Positions 56,983 to 64,000 of a stretch of 64,000 nt of DNA are shown here, piece after piece (positions within the stretch are counted from its first letter, which is position 1; each line of letters begins with the position of its first letter). Below the pieces are notes generated by a model. The model was not told the DNA's origin. It ran no database searches and was given only the letters and a program-made list of their open reading frames with translations. Source of the DNA: Flaviflexus equikiangi (GTDB lineage: Bacteria > Actinomycetota > Actinomycetes > Actinomycetales > Actinomycetaceae); NCBI RefSeq assembly GCF_014069875.1, contig NZ_CP059676.1:1054001-1118000 (forward strand). The letters are read 5' to 3'. A program made the position numbers and the translations under genes.

Positions 56983-56996
56983 GAGAATCTATTCTC
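56983..56996. promoter_or_regulatory. Palindrome between divergent kinase and SGNH genes
   Basis: GAGAATCTATTCTC is a palindrome with 6-bp arms in the AT-rich 163-bp spacer between the kinase and the SGNH gene. TACTAT just upstream (56977-56982) and TATGCT just downstream could serve as -10 boxes on the + strand. It may be an operator acting on both genes. Confidence 0.4.
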
Positions 56997-57080
56997 GACT
57001 ATGCTCTCACAGAGCGGGAGGGTTCTCTTCCTGTGTGAGGAACAACGCCGAACTTAAACACCAGAAGCAAGGATAGGGAT

Positions 57081-57866
57081 TTGTCTACGAGACTTCTACG
57101 CCGCGACACGCTATTGTCCACCGGAGGTTTAGTAATCCTTGCTGTCATTGCGGTGATCCTCAGCGTGGTGGCGTTAACCCCACCATCAGCGCCGTCAGAT
57201 GCTGGCTCGTACGACAAGGATCTGCTCGAAACGGCCACAGCGACACAGGAACCGGAGCCCACGCAGGAGCCCACCGAGGACATATCGGTCGAACCAGAGC
57301 CTGAACCAGAGCCCGAGCCGGTCATCACAACAACGAAGGTTGTCGTGATCGGCGATTCTTATTCCGTGGAGAGCGATGATCCGGCTCAGCAGACGTGGGT
57401 GAACTTGATCGCCGGTAACGAGTCATGGGAGGTGGTGAACCTCTCTGCCCCCGGTAGGGGATTCCTCACAGCTCCTCGAGTCTGTGACAACTCGCCCTGT
57501 GAGCCGTTCCCCGGAACCGTGGAAGCCGTAGCCGCACAGGCTCCCGATATCGTGATCACTTTCGGGGGAGCGGCTGATGGGGATGTCCCGATCGGACCTG
57601 CGGCGGCCCAGTACTTCGAGGCACTTCGTGCAGCGTTGCCGGAGGCCACGATCATCGCCCTATCGCCGATAGCGGCCTCGGAGACCGTTCCTGATTGGCT
57701 TCCGCTGCACGTGCAGTCCGTTCTCTCCGGCGTTGAAGCTGTGGGAGGGCTGTTCGTTGACCTCGGCTACATCGGCATCGGTGATTCCGTGACACTGAGC
57801 GCTGAAAGCCAGTCACAGATTGCCGCCACCGTGCAGGGTGCTCTCGACGGGGTCATCCAACAGTAG
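57081..57866 (+). CDS. Membrane-anchored SGNH/GDSL-hydrolase-like protein
   Basis: A 261-residue protein with one N-terminal membrane segment (~15-33), a Pro/Glu-rich linker (~50-82, EPEPTQEPTED and EPEPEPEPEP) and an outer SGNH-like domain starting VVVIGDSYSVES (block I GDSYS, ~87-98). Block III-like FGGAADGDV follows. The Gly of block II and the C-terminal D-x-x-H pair are not obvious, so activity is uncertain. SGNH proteins in such loci often remove or transfer acetyl groups on glycans. The TTG start has AGGATAGGGA upstream. Confidence 0.72.
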   Translation: MSTRLLRRDTLLSTGGLVILAVIAVILSVVALTPPSAPSDAGSYDKDLLETATATQEPEPTQEPTEDISVEPEPEPEPEPVITTTKVVVIGDSYSVESDDPAQQTWVNLIAGNESWEVVNLSAPGRGFLTAPRVCDNSPCEPFPGTVEAVAAQAPDIVITFGGAADGDVPIGPAAAQYFEALRAALPEATIIALSPIAASETVPDWLPLHVQSVLSGVEAVGGLFVDLGYIGIGDSVTLSAESQSQIAATVQGALDGVIQQ

Positions 57867-58247
57867 GTTCCTCCTCACAGATCGCTGCTCGCACCTTCTT
57901 AGAAGAAAGCTGGGCGACGCGCCCAAGGTCAAGCGTGCAGTGAGTGTTGCGTGCGGTGGGTGTTGCTTCCGTATGCCGACAAGATCGCCTAGACACGGCC
58001 TGTTCCCGGGCACATGGTTTCCTATTCGGATGCTGTTATCCGAAGAGGAAGTCAGTTTTCTCCCATCTAGGGGGCAAGGTGGCCTTTGGAGTGAAATCGG
58101 CTGAGGTGACTACTCCCCATCGCTCTTGACCCCGTGTCTCGCTTTTTGCTATGCGGGGTGCTACAAATATCGCAGAAGCGCTCAGTAGGCGAGATTGTCT
58201 CGTTGACGGCCACACACCTGAGATACTCGAGGCTAGTCGTTTCAGTA
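57867..58247. other. Intergenic region before the RmlC-phosphatase gene
   Basis: 381 bp with no supported gene. It holds small stems (GGGCG/CGCCC near 57912) and a TTGACC at 58126 with a weak TATGCG 18 bp downstream, a possible promoter for the next gene. A strong inverted repeat follows at 58248. Confidence 0.4.
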
Positions 58248-58278
58248 GCTAGCCGGCGTCCTTAAGGCGCCGGCTAGC
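58248..58278 (+). repeat. Perfect inverted repeat in the leader of the RmlC-phosphatase gene
   Basis: An 11-bp perfect inverted repeat (GCTAGCCGGCG at 58248-58258, complement at 58268-58278) encloses a 9-nt loop with its own CCTTAAGG palindrome. It sits 37 bp before the ATG at 58316. No T-run follows on the + strand. It may be an operator, a leader stem-loop or a terminator of upstream transcription. Confidence 0.55.
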
Positions 58279-58315
58279 GAACCTCTTGAGGTTCACGGAT
58301 GAGGGAGCAGTTTTC

Positions 58316-59455
58316 ATGCAGGACGTAGTCGTTGGTTCAACCAAGATCCCGGGCCTCAAGATCGTCCAGCTCACCGTACGTGCAAACGATGATGGCTGGT
58401 TCAAAGAGGACTGGCACCACGACAAGCTGACCGCTTTAGGTTTCCCGGGCTTCCAACCCGTGCAGCACAACATCACCCACCTGACCACAGTCGGTGTGAC
58501 CCGCGGCTTTCATGCCGAACCCTGGGACAAGTTCATCAGCGTGATCTCCGGGCGAGTTTTCGGTGCCTGGATTGACCTGCGTCAGGGCGACTCCTATGGG
58601 GAGATCGTCTACCGGGAGCTTGACCCGAGCACGTCCGTGCTCGTCCCACGTGGCGTTGCCAACGCTCACCAGGTCCTCGAGGCAGGGACAACATTGAGCT
58701 ACCTGTTGAACGAGCATTGGACCCAGGAGGGACGCGACCGCTCGAAGGGAGTGAATCTCTTCGATCCAGCGATATCGGTCCCATGGCCGATCGGTGAAGA
58801 TCGTGCCATCGTCAACGACAGGGATCGGGCACTTCCCGCGCTGTCCCAAGACATGGAGTTTTCTCGCCGAGCCTCAACCTTCAACGTGACGAAGCCTGCT
58901 GCCGGCGAGCAGGTGCGCGAAGGCAAGCCCTTCCATGTTCTCTACGTGTGCACGGCAAACATCTGCCGCTCCGCCTACGCCGATGTCGTATCCAGGGCGC
59001 GGGGAGCGAAAGGCATCGAGTTCAGCTCGGCTGGTATCCATGGCCTTGTCGATGATCCGATCGACCCGCCGATGGGAGAGCTCGCTGATCGTGTTGCTGA
59101 CTCCCGGAGCCATGTCGCACGGCAGCTCACGCGCGATATCGTCGATGCAGCCGATCTCATCCTGACGATGGGGACGGAGCATCGCCGCTACATTCTCGAT
59201 GAGTGGCCGAGTGCTGCCCGGAAGACGTTCGTCATCGGGCACGCTGCACGAGAGATCTCTGCCGCCCCGGCTGAGCTTCAGCTCAGCGAAGTCACCGACT
59301 ACCTGTGGCGCAATCGTGGCACTGGGCCGCGAGACGAGGTTGCCGATCCCTACCGGAGGGGAGAGGTTGCCGCGCTCAAGGCCGCCACGGAGATCGATAC
59401 CCACATCGACGCCATCATTCCTCGACTAGAACAGATGATTGACCGTGCTCACTAG
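58316..59455 (+). CDS. Fusion: RmlC-like sugar epimerase + low-molecular-weight protein tyrosine phosphatase
   Basis: A 379-residue two-domain protein. Residues ~1-180 form an RmlC-like cupin (STKIPGLKIVQLTV, RGFHAEPWDKFISVISGRVF with the active-site-type His66, AWIDLRQGDSYGE and VPRGVANAHQVLE). This family epimerises dTDP-4-keto-6-deoxy sugars, but no rmlA/B/D is nearby. After a ~25-residue linker, residues ~205-379 are a LMW-PTP with the P-loop VCTANICRS (Cys212, Arg218) and the general-acid motif ADPYRRGE. Such phosphatases dephosphorylate BY-kinases like the one at 55523. The ATG at 58316 has GAGGGAG 8 nt upstream; a TTG at 58286 is less likely. The frame is continuous, so the fusion is not a sequence gap. 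Confidence 0.88.
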   Translation: MQDVVVGSTKIPGLKIVQLTVRANDDGWFKEDWHHDKLTALGFPGFQPVQHNITHLTTVGVTRGFHAEPWDKFISVISGRVFGAWIDLRQGDSYGEIVYRELDPSTSVLVPRGVANAHQVLEAGTTLSYLLNEHWTQEGRDRSKGVNLFDPAISVPWPIGEDRAIVNDRDRALPALSQDMEFSRRASTFNVTKPAAGEQVREGKPFHVLYVCTANICRSAYADVVSRARGAKGIEFSSAGIHGLVDDPIDPPMGELADRVADSRSHVARQLTRDIVDAADLILTMGTEHRRYILDEWPSAARKTFVIGHAAREISAAPAELQLSEVTDYLWRNRGTGPRDEVADPYRRGEVAALKAATEIDTHIDAIIPRLEQMIDRAH

Positions 59456-59474
59456 TACCGATGAGAGTGGTCGA

Positions 59475-60566
59475 ATGACGGGATCCCCGCTTGCGCGATC
59501 CTGGTGGCCGACCGTTTTCCTTGTCTCAACACTTGTGGCCGGCGCTCTCTGGGCTCTGATCTCCCAGGTGGCGCGCGGCTCCTTCTTCCCGGCCTCTCCC
59601 TACCTCATTGCGCCGAGCATGATTCTGTTCGGTGTCTGTGTCGGCACCTATGCACGGGTGATGTGGGTCCGCGGCAACTCCATCGTTTTCTTCGTTGCGG
59701 CCGTGGCCGTGACACTCTTGTCGATCCCGATCTACGCGAATGCGAGTGCGGCGGTTGGCTATCTTCTCTTCTCCCTGGCAGTCATGGCAGCGCTTGATCT
59801 GCGCGCGATCAATGACAACGCCGTAGCGGTCGATCCCTGGAACCCGGCAGAAGCAGGATCCCCCGACAGGTTCCTCTCCTGGGCATCGAAAAAGGTGGAA
59901 CGGGATGGGGGAACGGTGTTTCTGCCGCGCTTCCACGAGTTCGTGGCCGTTATCGCCGGGATCACCGGCATTGTCCTTGCGACTGAGTCCCAAGCGGCTT
60001 TCGTTCTCCTTCTCGGTATCCTCGTCATCTCGGTGACGGCCATAGCCACCCAGAGCGGCCCGCCGCGTTGCGTCGTGGTTATCCTCGCCCTCTTCCTCAG
60101 CGAAGTGGCCAGTGCCATTGTCATCTATCTGGGTCACCGAAACGACTGGCCCTCATATCTCTCGGCAGGCGGCAGCCTGAGCAGTGCGCGGCACACGCTG
60201 TGGAGCGATGCTCTGAGCCTGTGGGCCACGAGCCCGGTGATCGGCTCAGGTCCGGGATCGTTCACAGAGTATTCAGAACTCGCCTCGACTACCCCACATC
60301 TTCGAGCCGCCCATTCGCTCATCCTCCAGACGGGTGCAGAGCTCGGTGTCATCGGAGTGCTTCTGCTTGTGCTCCTCATCCTGGCTGGGCTCATCTATGC
60401 CTCCCAGGCATGTCGGCCGATCGCCTTGGTTGCGATGGCGGGATGGACAGCGCTCGCAATCCACTCGACCATTGATCATCTTGAAGACTTCCCCGTTGTG
60501 GCCATCACGGCGGGCCTCGTGATCGGTTGGGCTGGAGCAGCCCGATATACGCTGGATCGTCGCTAG
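59475..60566 (+). CDS. Wzy/WaaL-like O-antigen ligase-type membrane protein
   Basis: A ~363-residue membrane protein with about 9-10 helices. The Wzy_C/O-antigen-ligase signature is clear: SARHTLWSDALSLWATSPV, then GSGPGSFTEYSELAST and HLRAAHSLILQTGAELGVIG, with the paired His residues of the family. It could polymerise or ligate the same glycan as the locus, or a second one. The start is uncertain: TTG 59439 and GTG 59445 overlap the previous stop, while ATG 59475 has GAGAGTGG upstream. It is coupled to the RmlC-phosphatase gene. Confidence 0.8.
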   Translation: MTGSPLARSWWPTVFLVSTLVAGALWALISQVARGSFFPASPYLIAPSMILFGVCVGTYARVMWVRGNSIVFFVAAVAVTLLSIPIYANASAAVGYLLFSLAVMAALDLRAINDNAVAVDPWNPAEAGSPDRFLSWASKKVERDGGTVFLPRFHEFVAVIAGITGIVLATESQAAFVLLLGILVISVTAIATQSGPPRCVVVILALFLSEVASAIVIYLGHRNDWPSYLSAGGSLSSARHTLWSDALSLWATSPVIGSGPGSFTEYSELASTTPHLRAAHSLILQTGAELGVIGVLLLVLLILAGLIYASQACRPIALVAMAGWTALAIHSTIDHLEDFPVVAITAGLVIGWAGAARYTLDRR

Positions 60567-60800
60567 AGTCCGATGGGCAGGAGTAGCTGCTTCTGCCCTC
60601 GAGCCAGTCGGCCCTCATCACCGGCGTGCGGCAGCTTCTCGTCGCATTCCGCCTCAGTGAGGCGCAGGCTTACCTGCCATGATTCTTTCCGTGAGCTGCG
60701 GGCGGCAATCGAGGAACAAGTGGCGGTGCGCATCTTCGCTGGCTGAGGGTGCCCATCTCCTGTCCTGCAAACTCTATGTTCCAGTGCCGGATTGCCTGTT

Positions 60801-61050
60801 CCGGGCATTGCCCACTCCCTGCCACATCCGCTTCACTCTCCGTGTCCCCAGCACGGTCTTTTCCCTGTCCCGGGCATCGCCCACTCCCTGCTACATCCGC
60901 TTCACTCTCCGTGTCCCTTCACTGTCTTTTCCCTGTCCCGGGCATCGCCCTCTCCCAGCCCCATGCACTGTCATCTCCCTGCTCCAAGCAGTCCGATGTC
61001 CCTCTCCCAGGCAGTCATCTCCCTGTCCCAAGCACTGTCACCTCCCCGAG
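60801..61050 (+). repeat. Degenerate tandem repeat in noncoding DNA
   Basis: Units begin CCGGGCAT at 60801, 60870 and 60938, a period of 68-69 bp, each with CTTCACTCTCCGTGTCCC and TCTTTTCCCTGTCC. The array then decays into shorter CTGTCATCTCCCTG-type units to about 61050. The + strand is strongly pyrimidine-rich. All three + frames stay open here by composition alone, but none looks like protein. The rest of 60567-61223 holds no gene I can support. Confidence 0.75.
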
Positions 61051-61223
61051 TGTTCGGCGTCTCTCGACCCGGCTTTTCTGCGGAGTTGAGCGGACGCGGG
61101 GAGGATGAAGACGCATCGGCGTTCATGACACAAGCAGGTGGCTTTCAACTACGATGGAGGAGCATACGCCCCGAGCGTTGACCATCAGATCTGTCGACGC
61201 CGATTGGTATCAAAGGAGAGCCA

Positions 61224-61790
61224 GTGGCGAACTACGAGTACGGCCGCGATGAAGCGCACGTCCACACGGTCGCGAACGTCTGGCCCAGCGAGTCCCTGCC
61301 GGGAATGACGCACGAGCTCGTGCTGACCACCCGCAACATTGTCATCAATGGAAAAGGGATGTTCGGCGGAGATAAGGGAACGACCGTCTATAGCCTTCGA
61401 ACTGTTGTCGTCATCGACGGCAGGGTTCAGGTCAAGCTCGGGAAGAAGCCGAACGGCCTCCACAACATCGACATCCGGTTCCGTGACGGTGCCCGCCAGT
61501 TCGGCCTGCGGGACAAGCGGGAAGCCAAATATGTGGTCCAGAAGATCGAGGAACTCGTCTCTGGTTCCGGCGGTGCGCCGGATGCTTTTGATTCCTCGGC
61601 TTCCGCGGTCGTGGCAGACACGATGAGGGACACCGTGGACACCCTGAAGTCTGCCTTTGGATTCAAGTCGCAGGCGGCTGCGCCGCCTGCGACCGTTGCC
61701 CGAACCTGCGGATCGTGTGGGGCACCGGTATCGGGGCTCAAGGGGAAAGTGACGATCTGCAGCTACTGCGACAGCCCGGCAACCCTGTAA
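61224..61790 (+). CDS. PH-like protein with C-terminal zinc ribbon
   Basis: A 188-residue protein. The N-terminal ~115 residues are beta-rich, with a pattern (HELVLTTRNIVINGKG, then VYSLRTVVVIDGRVQVKLG) like small bacterial PH-type domains. A linker leads to a zinc ribbon: TCGSCGAPVSGLKG and TICSYCDSPATL, giving CxxC...CxxC. The GTG start follows AAAGGAGAG. It ends 18 bp before the SPFH gene, so the two form a unit. No enzymatic motif is seen; a scaffolding or sensing role at the membrane is a guess. Confidence 0.7.
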   Translation: MANYEYGRDEAHVHTVANVWPSESLPGMTHELVLTTRNIVINGKGMFGGDKGTTVYSLRTVVVIDGRVQVKLGKKPNGLHNIDIRFRDGARQFGLRDKREAKYVVQKIEELVSGSGGAPDAFDSSASAVVADTMRDTVDTLKSAFGFKSQAAAPPATVARTCGSCGAPVSGLKGKVTICSYCDSPATL

Positions 61791-61808
61791 CGAGAAAGCG
61801 ATACACCA

Positions 61809-62930
61809 ATGACTATCTTCCAAGCTTTCACCGGCGCTATCACCAGTACCCTGGCGGACCAGTGGAAAGACATCATCGCACCGGGCGTCTTCGACGAACT
61901 GACAGTTCTCGCGCCGGGGCAGCTGCGAACCTCGAACAACGGCCGCGGAGCGAACAGGGGGTCGGCGGGAGTCATCACCAACGGGTCGAAGATCTTCGTC
62001 CCGGAGAACACGGCCGCGATCGTCTTCAGCCAGGGCGGAATCGAAACGGTTATCACCCAGCCGGGCGGGTACGAGTATTGGGACGGGCAGAGTTCCATGT
62101 TCGACGGCAGCGGCTTCGGCGAATCCGTCATCGACCAGGTCGGGGCACGGTTCGCCTTCGGGGGCCAGACCTCGGATGACAAGAGAGTCGCCTATCTCAA
62201 CCTTCGGGAGATACGCGGGATCAAGTTTGGCACACGGGGCCCGCTCGTCTTCCACGACCTGTCGTATGACACGGACCTGGAGATCAGAGCGTTCGGAACA
62301 TTCTCGGTCCGGGTGATCGACCCGGTACTTTTCGTCCGGAGCTTTATCCCGCCGAACACTTTCCGATACGACTTCGGTTCCGCCGAAGCCCGCCGGCAGC
62401 TCATCTCCGAGTTCGTCCAATCCTTCGCTGCCGCACTCAACGCGCTGTCCGCCACCCACCGGATCTCCCAGCTGCCGTCCCAGGCACATCTCGTGGCCGG
62501 TCAGATCGCCTCAGAACGCCTCGGTGCGGGATCCTGGCCAGAACGGTTTGGCCTCGAAGTCATCCAGGTCGGCATCGAGAACATCGAGTTCACCGACGAC
62601 TCGCGGGACCTCGTTCGTGAGTTCTCGAGCAAGCGCATGAGTGTCCGCGCCTACGAAGGAGTGGATCAGGCCACCTCCGATATCGCCGCGCAGCAACAGG
62701 TCGCGCGAGGGGTGGGCCGGCACGGTCTGGGGGATGGTGGGGGACTGCTGTTCGGCATGAACCTGGCACGCAGCCTCGACCCCCGGAACACCCGCATGGA
62801 ATCCGCTTCACCTTCCCTGTCTTTCGATGAGCAGGTCGAGGCCGTCCGCAAGATGAAGGACCTGCTCGATGCTGGGCTGCTCACCGAGGAGCAGTTCGAA
62901 AGGAAGAAGAAGGAGATCATGGGCCTGTAG
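61809..62930 (+). CDS. SPFH-domain protein with C-terminal SHOCT domain
   Basis: A 373-residue protein of the SPFH group once called virion-core-like (YdjI-type). The SPFH core spans ~25-290 (SKIFVPENTAAIVFSQGG, YEYWDGQSSMFDG, FGTFSVRVIDPVLFV and GLEVIQVGIENIEF). A glycine-rich linker (GVGRHGLGDGGGLLFG) is followed by a SHOCT motif at the C-terminus (~338-373, LKDLLDAGLLTEEQFERKK in variant form). Such proteins are thought to recruit partners to membranes. It is coupled to the zinc-ribbon gene upstream. Confidence 0.85.
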   Translation: MTIFQAFTGAITSTLADQWKDIIAPGVFDELTVLAPGQLRTSNNGRGANRGSAGVITNGSKIFVPENTAAIVFSQGGIETVITQPGGYEYWDGQSSMFDGSGFGESVIDQVGARFAFGGQTSDDKRVAYLNLREIRGIKFGTRGPLVFHDLSYDTDLEIRAFGTFSVRVIDPVLFVRSFIPPNTFRYDFGSAEARRQLISEFVQSFAAALNALSATHRISQLPSQAHLVAGQIASERLGAGSWPERFGLEVIQVGIENIEFTDDSRDLVREFSSKRMSVRAYEGVDQATSDIAAQQQVARGVGRHGLGDGGGLLFGMNLARSLDPRNTRMESASPSLSFDEQVEAVRKMKDLLDAGLLTEEQFERKKKEIMGL

Positions 62931-63052
62931 CCCATCATCACCCTGCTCCCCGGGCTCCGATCGATGAGCGGCGTTCGCGGTACAGGCTCCTGTCCCCGCG
63001 ATCAGGGACATCCCGACTGATAGGCCGGTGCTCCTGCATATGTGCCCGCAAC

Positions 63053-63087
63053 CAGGGATATTCCCTGCCTGTCGGTACACTGGGCTC
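63053..63087 (+). promoter_or_regulatory. rarA promoter, probably leaderless, with palindrome
   Basis: TACACT (63076-63081) ends 6 nt before the GTG at 63088, placing the transcript start at the GTG. The palindrome CAGGGATATTCCCTG (63053-63067) covers the -35 position and could be an operator. A further stem TGTCCC/GGGACA (62991-63010) lies upstream and may end the SPFH transcript. Confidence 0.5.
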
Positions 63088-64000
63088 GTGGACTTATTCG
63101 ATGATGCGGGAATGGAACCCGAGGGGATCCCGAGCGATGCGAAGGCGCCCCTCGCTGTCCGGATGAGGCCCCGTGGGGTCGATGATGTGCTCGGACAGGA
63201 TCATCTCCTCACCCCGGGCTCTCCGCTTCGCCGGCTCATCGACGCACACTCGGGAGACAGCGGCCCATCGTCCGTGATCCTCTGGGGGCCACCCGGCACG
63301 GGCAAGACGACTCTTTCCTATCTCATTGCCAGGACTGGTTCGCGCAAGTTTGTCGAGCTCTCGGCCGTCTCGGCCGGCGTGAAGGATCTGCGGGCCGTGA
63401 TCAGCGAAGCCCGCCGCCACCTCACCACCTCCGGAGCAGAGACAGTCCTCTTCATCGATGAGGTCCATCGCTTCTCGAAGACACAGCAGGATGCTCTCCT
63501 GCCAGCGGTTGAGAACCGTTGGGTCATCCTTGTCGCCGCGACCACGGAGAATCCCTCGTTCTCGATAGTGACCCCGCTTCTGTCCCGTTCGATCATGCTC
63601 ACGCTGCACGGGCTCGGCCCCGAGCACGTGGGACAGCTCCTCGAGCGTGCAGTTGCCGACGAGAGGGGGCTGGCCGGCAAGTACAGCCTGCTTCCCGAAT
63701 CGAAAGACATGATCGTCCGGCTAGCAGGATCCGATGCTCGCCGAAGCCTGACAGTCCTCGAGGCTGCCGCCGCGACGACCGCGGCCCGCCAGGACACTGC
63801 CATCACCGTCGAGGATGTCTCCGAGGCGATCGATGTTGCGGCGATGAGCTACGACCGGGATGGGGATGCTCACTATGACGTGATCTCAGCCTTCATCAAG
63901 TCCATCCGAGGCTCCAACGTCGATGCCGCCATGCACTACCTGGCCAGGATGTTGGAGGCGGGGGAGGACCCCCGGTTCGTGGCACGACGGCTCATGATCT
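63088..64000 (+). CDS. rarA: RarA/MgsA, replication-associated recombination AAA+ ATPase (3' cut by window)
   Basis: The first ~304 codons of RarA, a clamp-loader-like ATPase that acts at stalled replication forks. Visible motifs are [21 protein letters not shown], Walker [15 protein letters not shown], Walker [21 protein letters not shown], sensor 1 ATTENPSF and the start of the C-terminal tetramerisation region ([26 protein letters not shown]). The GTG start is supported by a -10 box 6 nt upstream. The frame is open to the window end, so about a third of the gene is missing. Confidence 0.95.
   Translation, partial: MDLFDDAGMEPEGIPSDAKAPLAVRMRPRGVDDVLGQDHLLTPGSPLRRLIDAHSGDSGPSSVILWGPPGTGKTTLSYLIARTGSRKFVELSAVSAGVKDLRAVISEARRHLTTSGAETVLFIDEVHRFSKTQQDALLPAVENRWVILVAATTENPSFSIVTPLLSRSIMLTLHGLGPEHVGQLLERAVADERGLAGKYSLLPESKDMIVRLAGSDARRSLTVLEAAAATTAARQDTAITVEDVSEAIDVAAMSYDRDGDAHYDVISAFIKSIRGSNVDAAMHYLARMLEAGEDPRFVARRLMI

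Noticed and set aside
60801-61050. CRISPR array
   Set aside because: Units are contiguous with a 68-69-bp period and have no unique spacers; no cas genes are nearby.
60679-61181. Three overlapping + strand frames of 119-136 codons
   Set aside because: They are open because of the pyrimidine-rich tandem repeat, all three frames read similar low-complexity Pro/Ser/His sequence, and none has a convincing start.

Overview
The window looks like a chromosomal segment of a high-GC Gram-positive bacterium (Actinobacteria, plausibly Actinomycetales/Actinomycetaceae). The reasons are the gene order ruvC-ruvA-ruvB-yajC-secD-secF-apt-relA ... MBL hydrolase-hisS ... aspS ... rarA, the frequent GTG/TTG starts, and several promoters whose -10 box lies 6-7 nt before the start codon (leaderless genes). 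The genus cannot be fixed from sequence alone. No tRNA, rRNA or CRISPR array was seen.

Region 1 (1-30400) is mostly conserved housekeeping DNA on both strands. It holds Holliday-junction processing (ruvCAB, with a LexA-type box before ruvA), the Sec accessory complex (yajC-secD-secF), purine salvage (apt), the stringent response (relA), a DUF349 protein, an MBL-fold hydrolase with an odd cysteine-rich loop, hisS, a tandem pair of dynamin-like GTPases, a DEAD-box helicase, an MFS exporter, aspS, a GNAT protein, a DCC-family protein, an MMPL exporter, an AgcS symporter and an LCP ligase. Two decayed genes lie in between.

Region 2 (30793-47620) is a surface-polysaccharide locus on the + strand with visibly lower GC (28 of 60 G/C at 46321-46380 against 40 of 60 at 13381-13440). 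It encodes a UDP-sugar dehydrogenase, a UDP-GlcNAc 4,6-dehydratase, a fused initiating transferase plus sugar reductase, an L-FucNAc-type glycosyltransferase, CapE/CapF/CapG for UDP-L-FucNAc, a Wzx flippase, two more glycosyltransferases, an acyltransferase and a Wzy-like polymerase. The set resembles the chemistry of the Staphylococcus aureus type 5/8 capsule (ManNAcA, L-FucNAc, D-FucNAc), with different gene architecture.

Region 3 (about 48200-55520) is an insertion-sequence pile. An IS21-family element has an IS256-family element inside istB (8-bp target duplication) and an IS3-family element inside istA (3-bp duplication). Beside it lie fragments of two further, different IS21 elements. 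Both internal elements look intact.

Region 4 (55523-60566) returns to envelope functions. It has a Wzz/BY-kinase on the - strand, then on the + strand an SGNH-like membrane-anchored protein, an unusual fusion of an RmlC-like epimerase with a low-molecular-weight protein tyrosine phosphatase, and a second Wzy/WaaL-like membrane protein. The likely logic is that UDP-sugars are made and assembled on undecaprenyl phosphate, flipped by Wzx, polymerised by Wzy, controlled by the kinase and the phosphatase, and attached to the wall by LCP.

Region 5 (60567-64000) holds a noncoding tandem repeat, a zinc-ribbon protein paired with an SPFH-SHOCT protein, and the start of rarA, cut by the window end. 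The strongest candidates for something not well described are the RmlC-phosphatase fusion next to the BY-kinase and the transferase-reductase fusion that starts the glycan.
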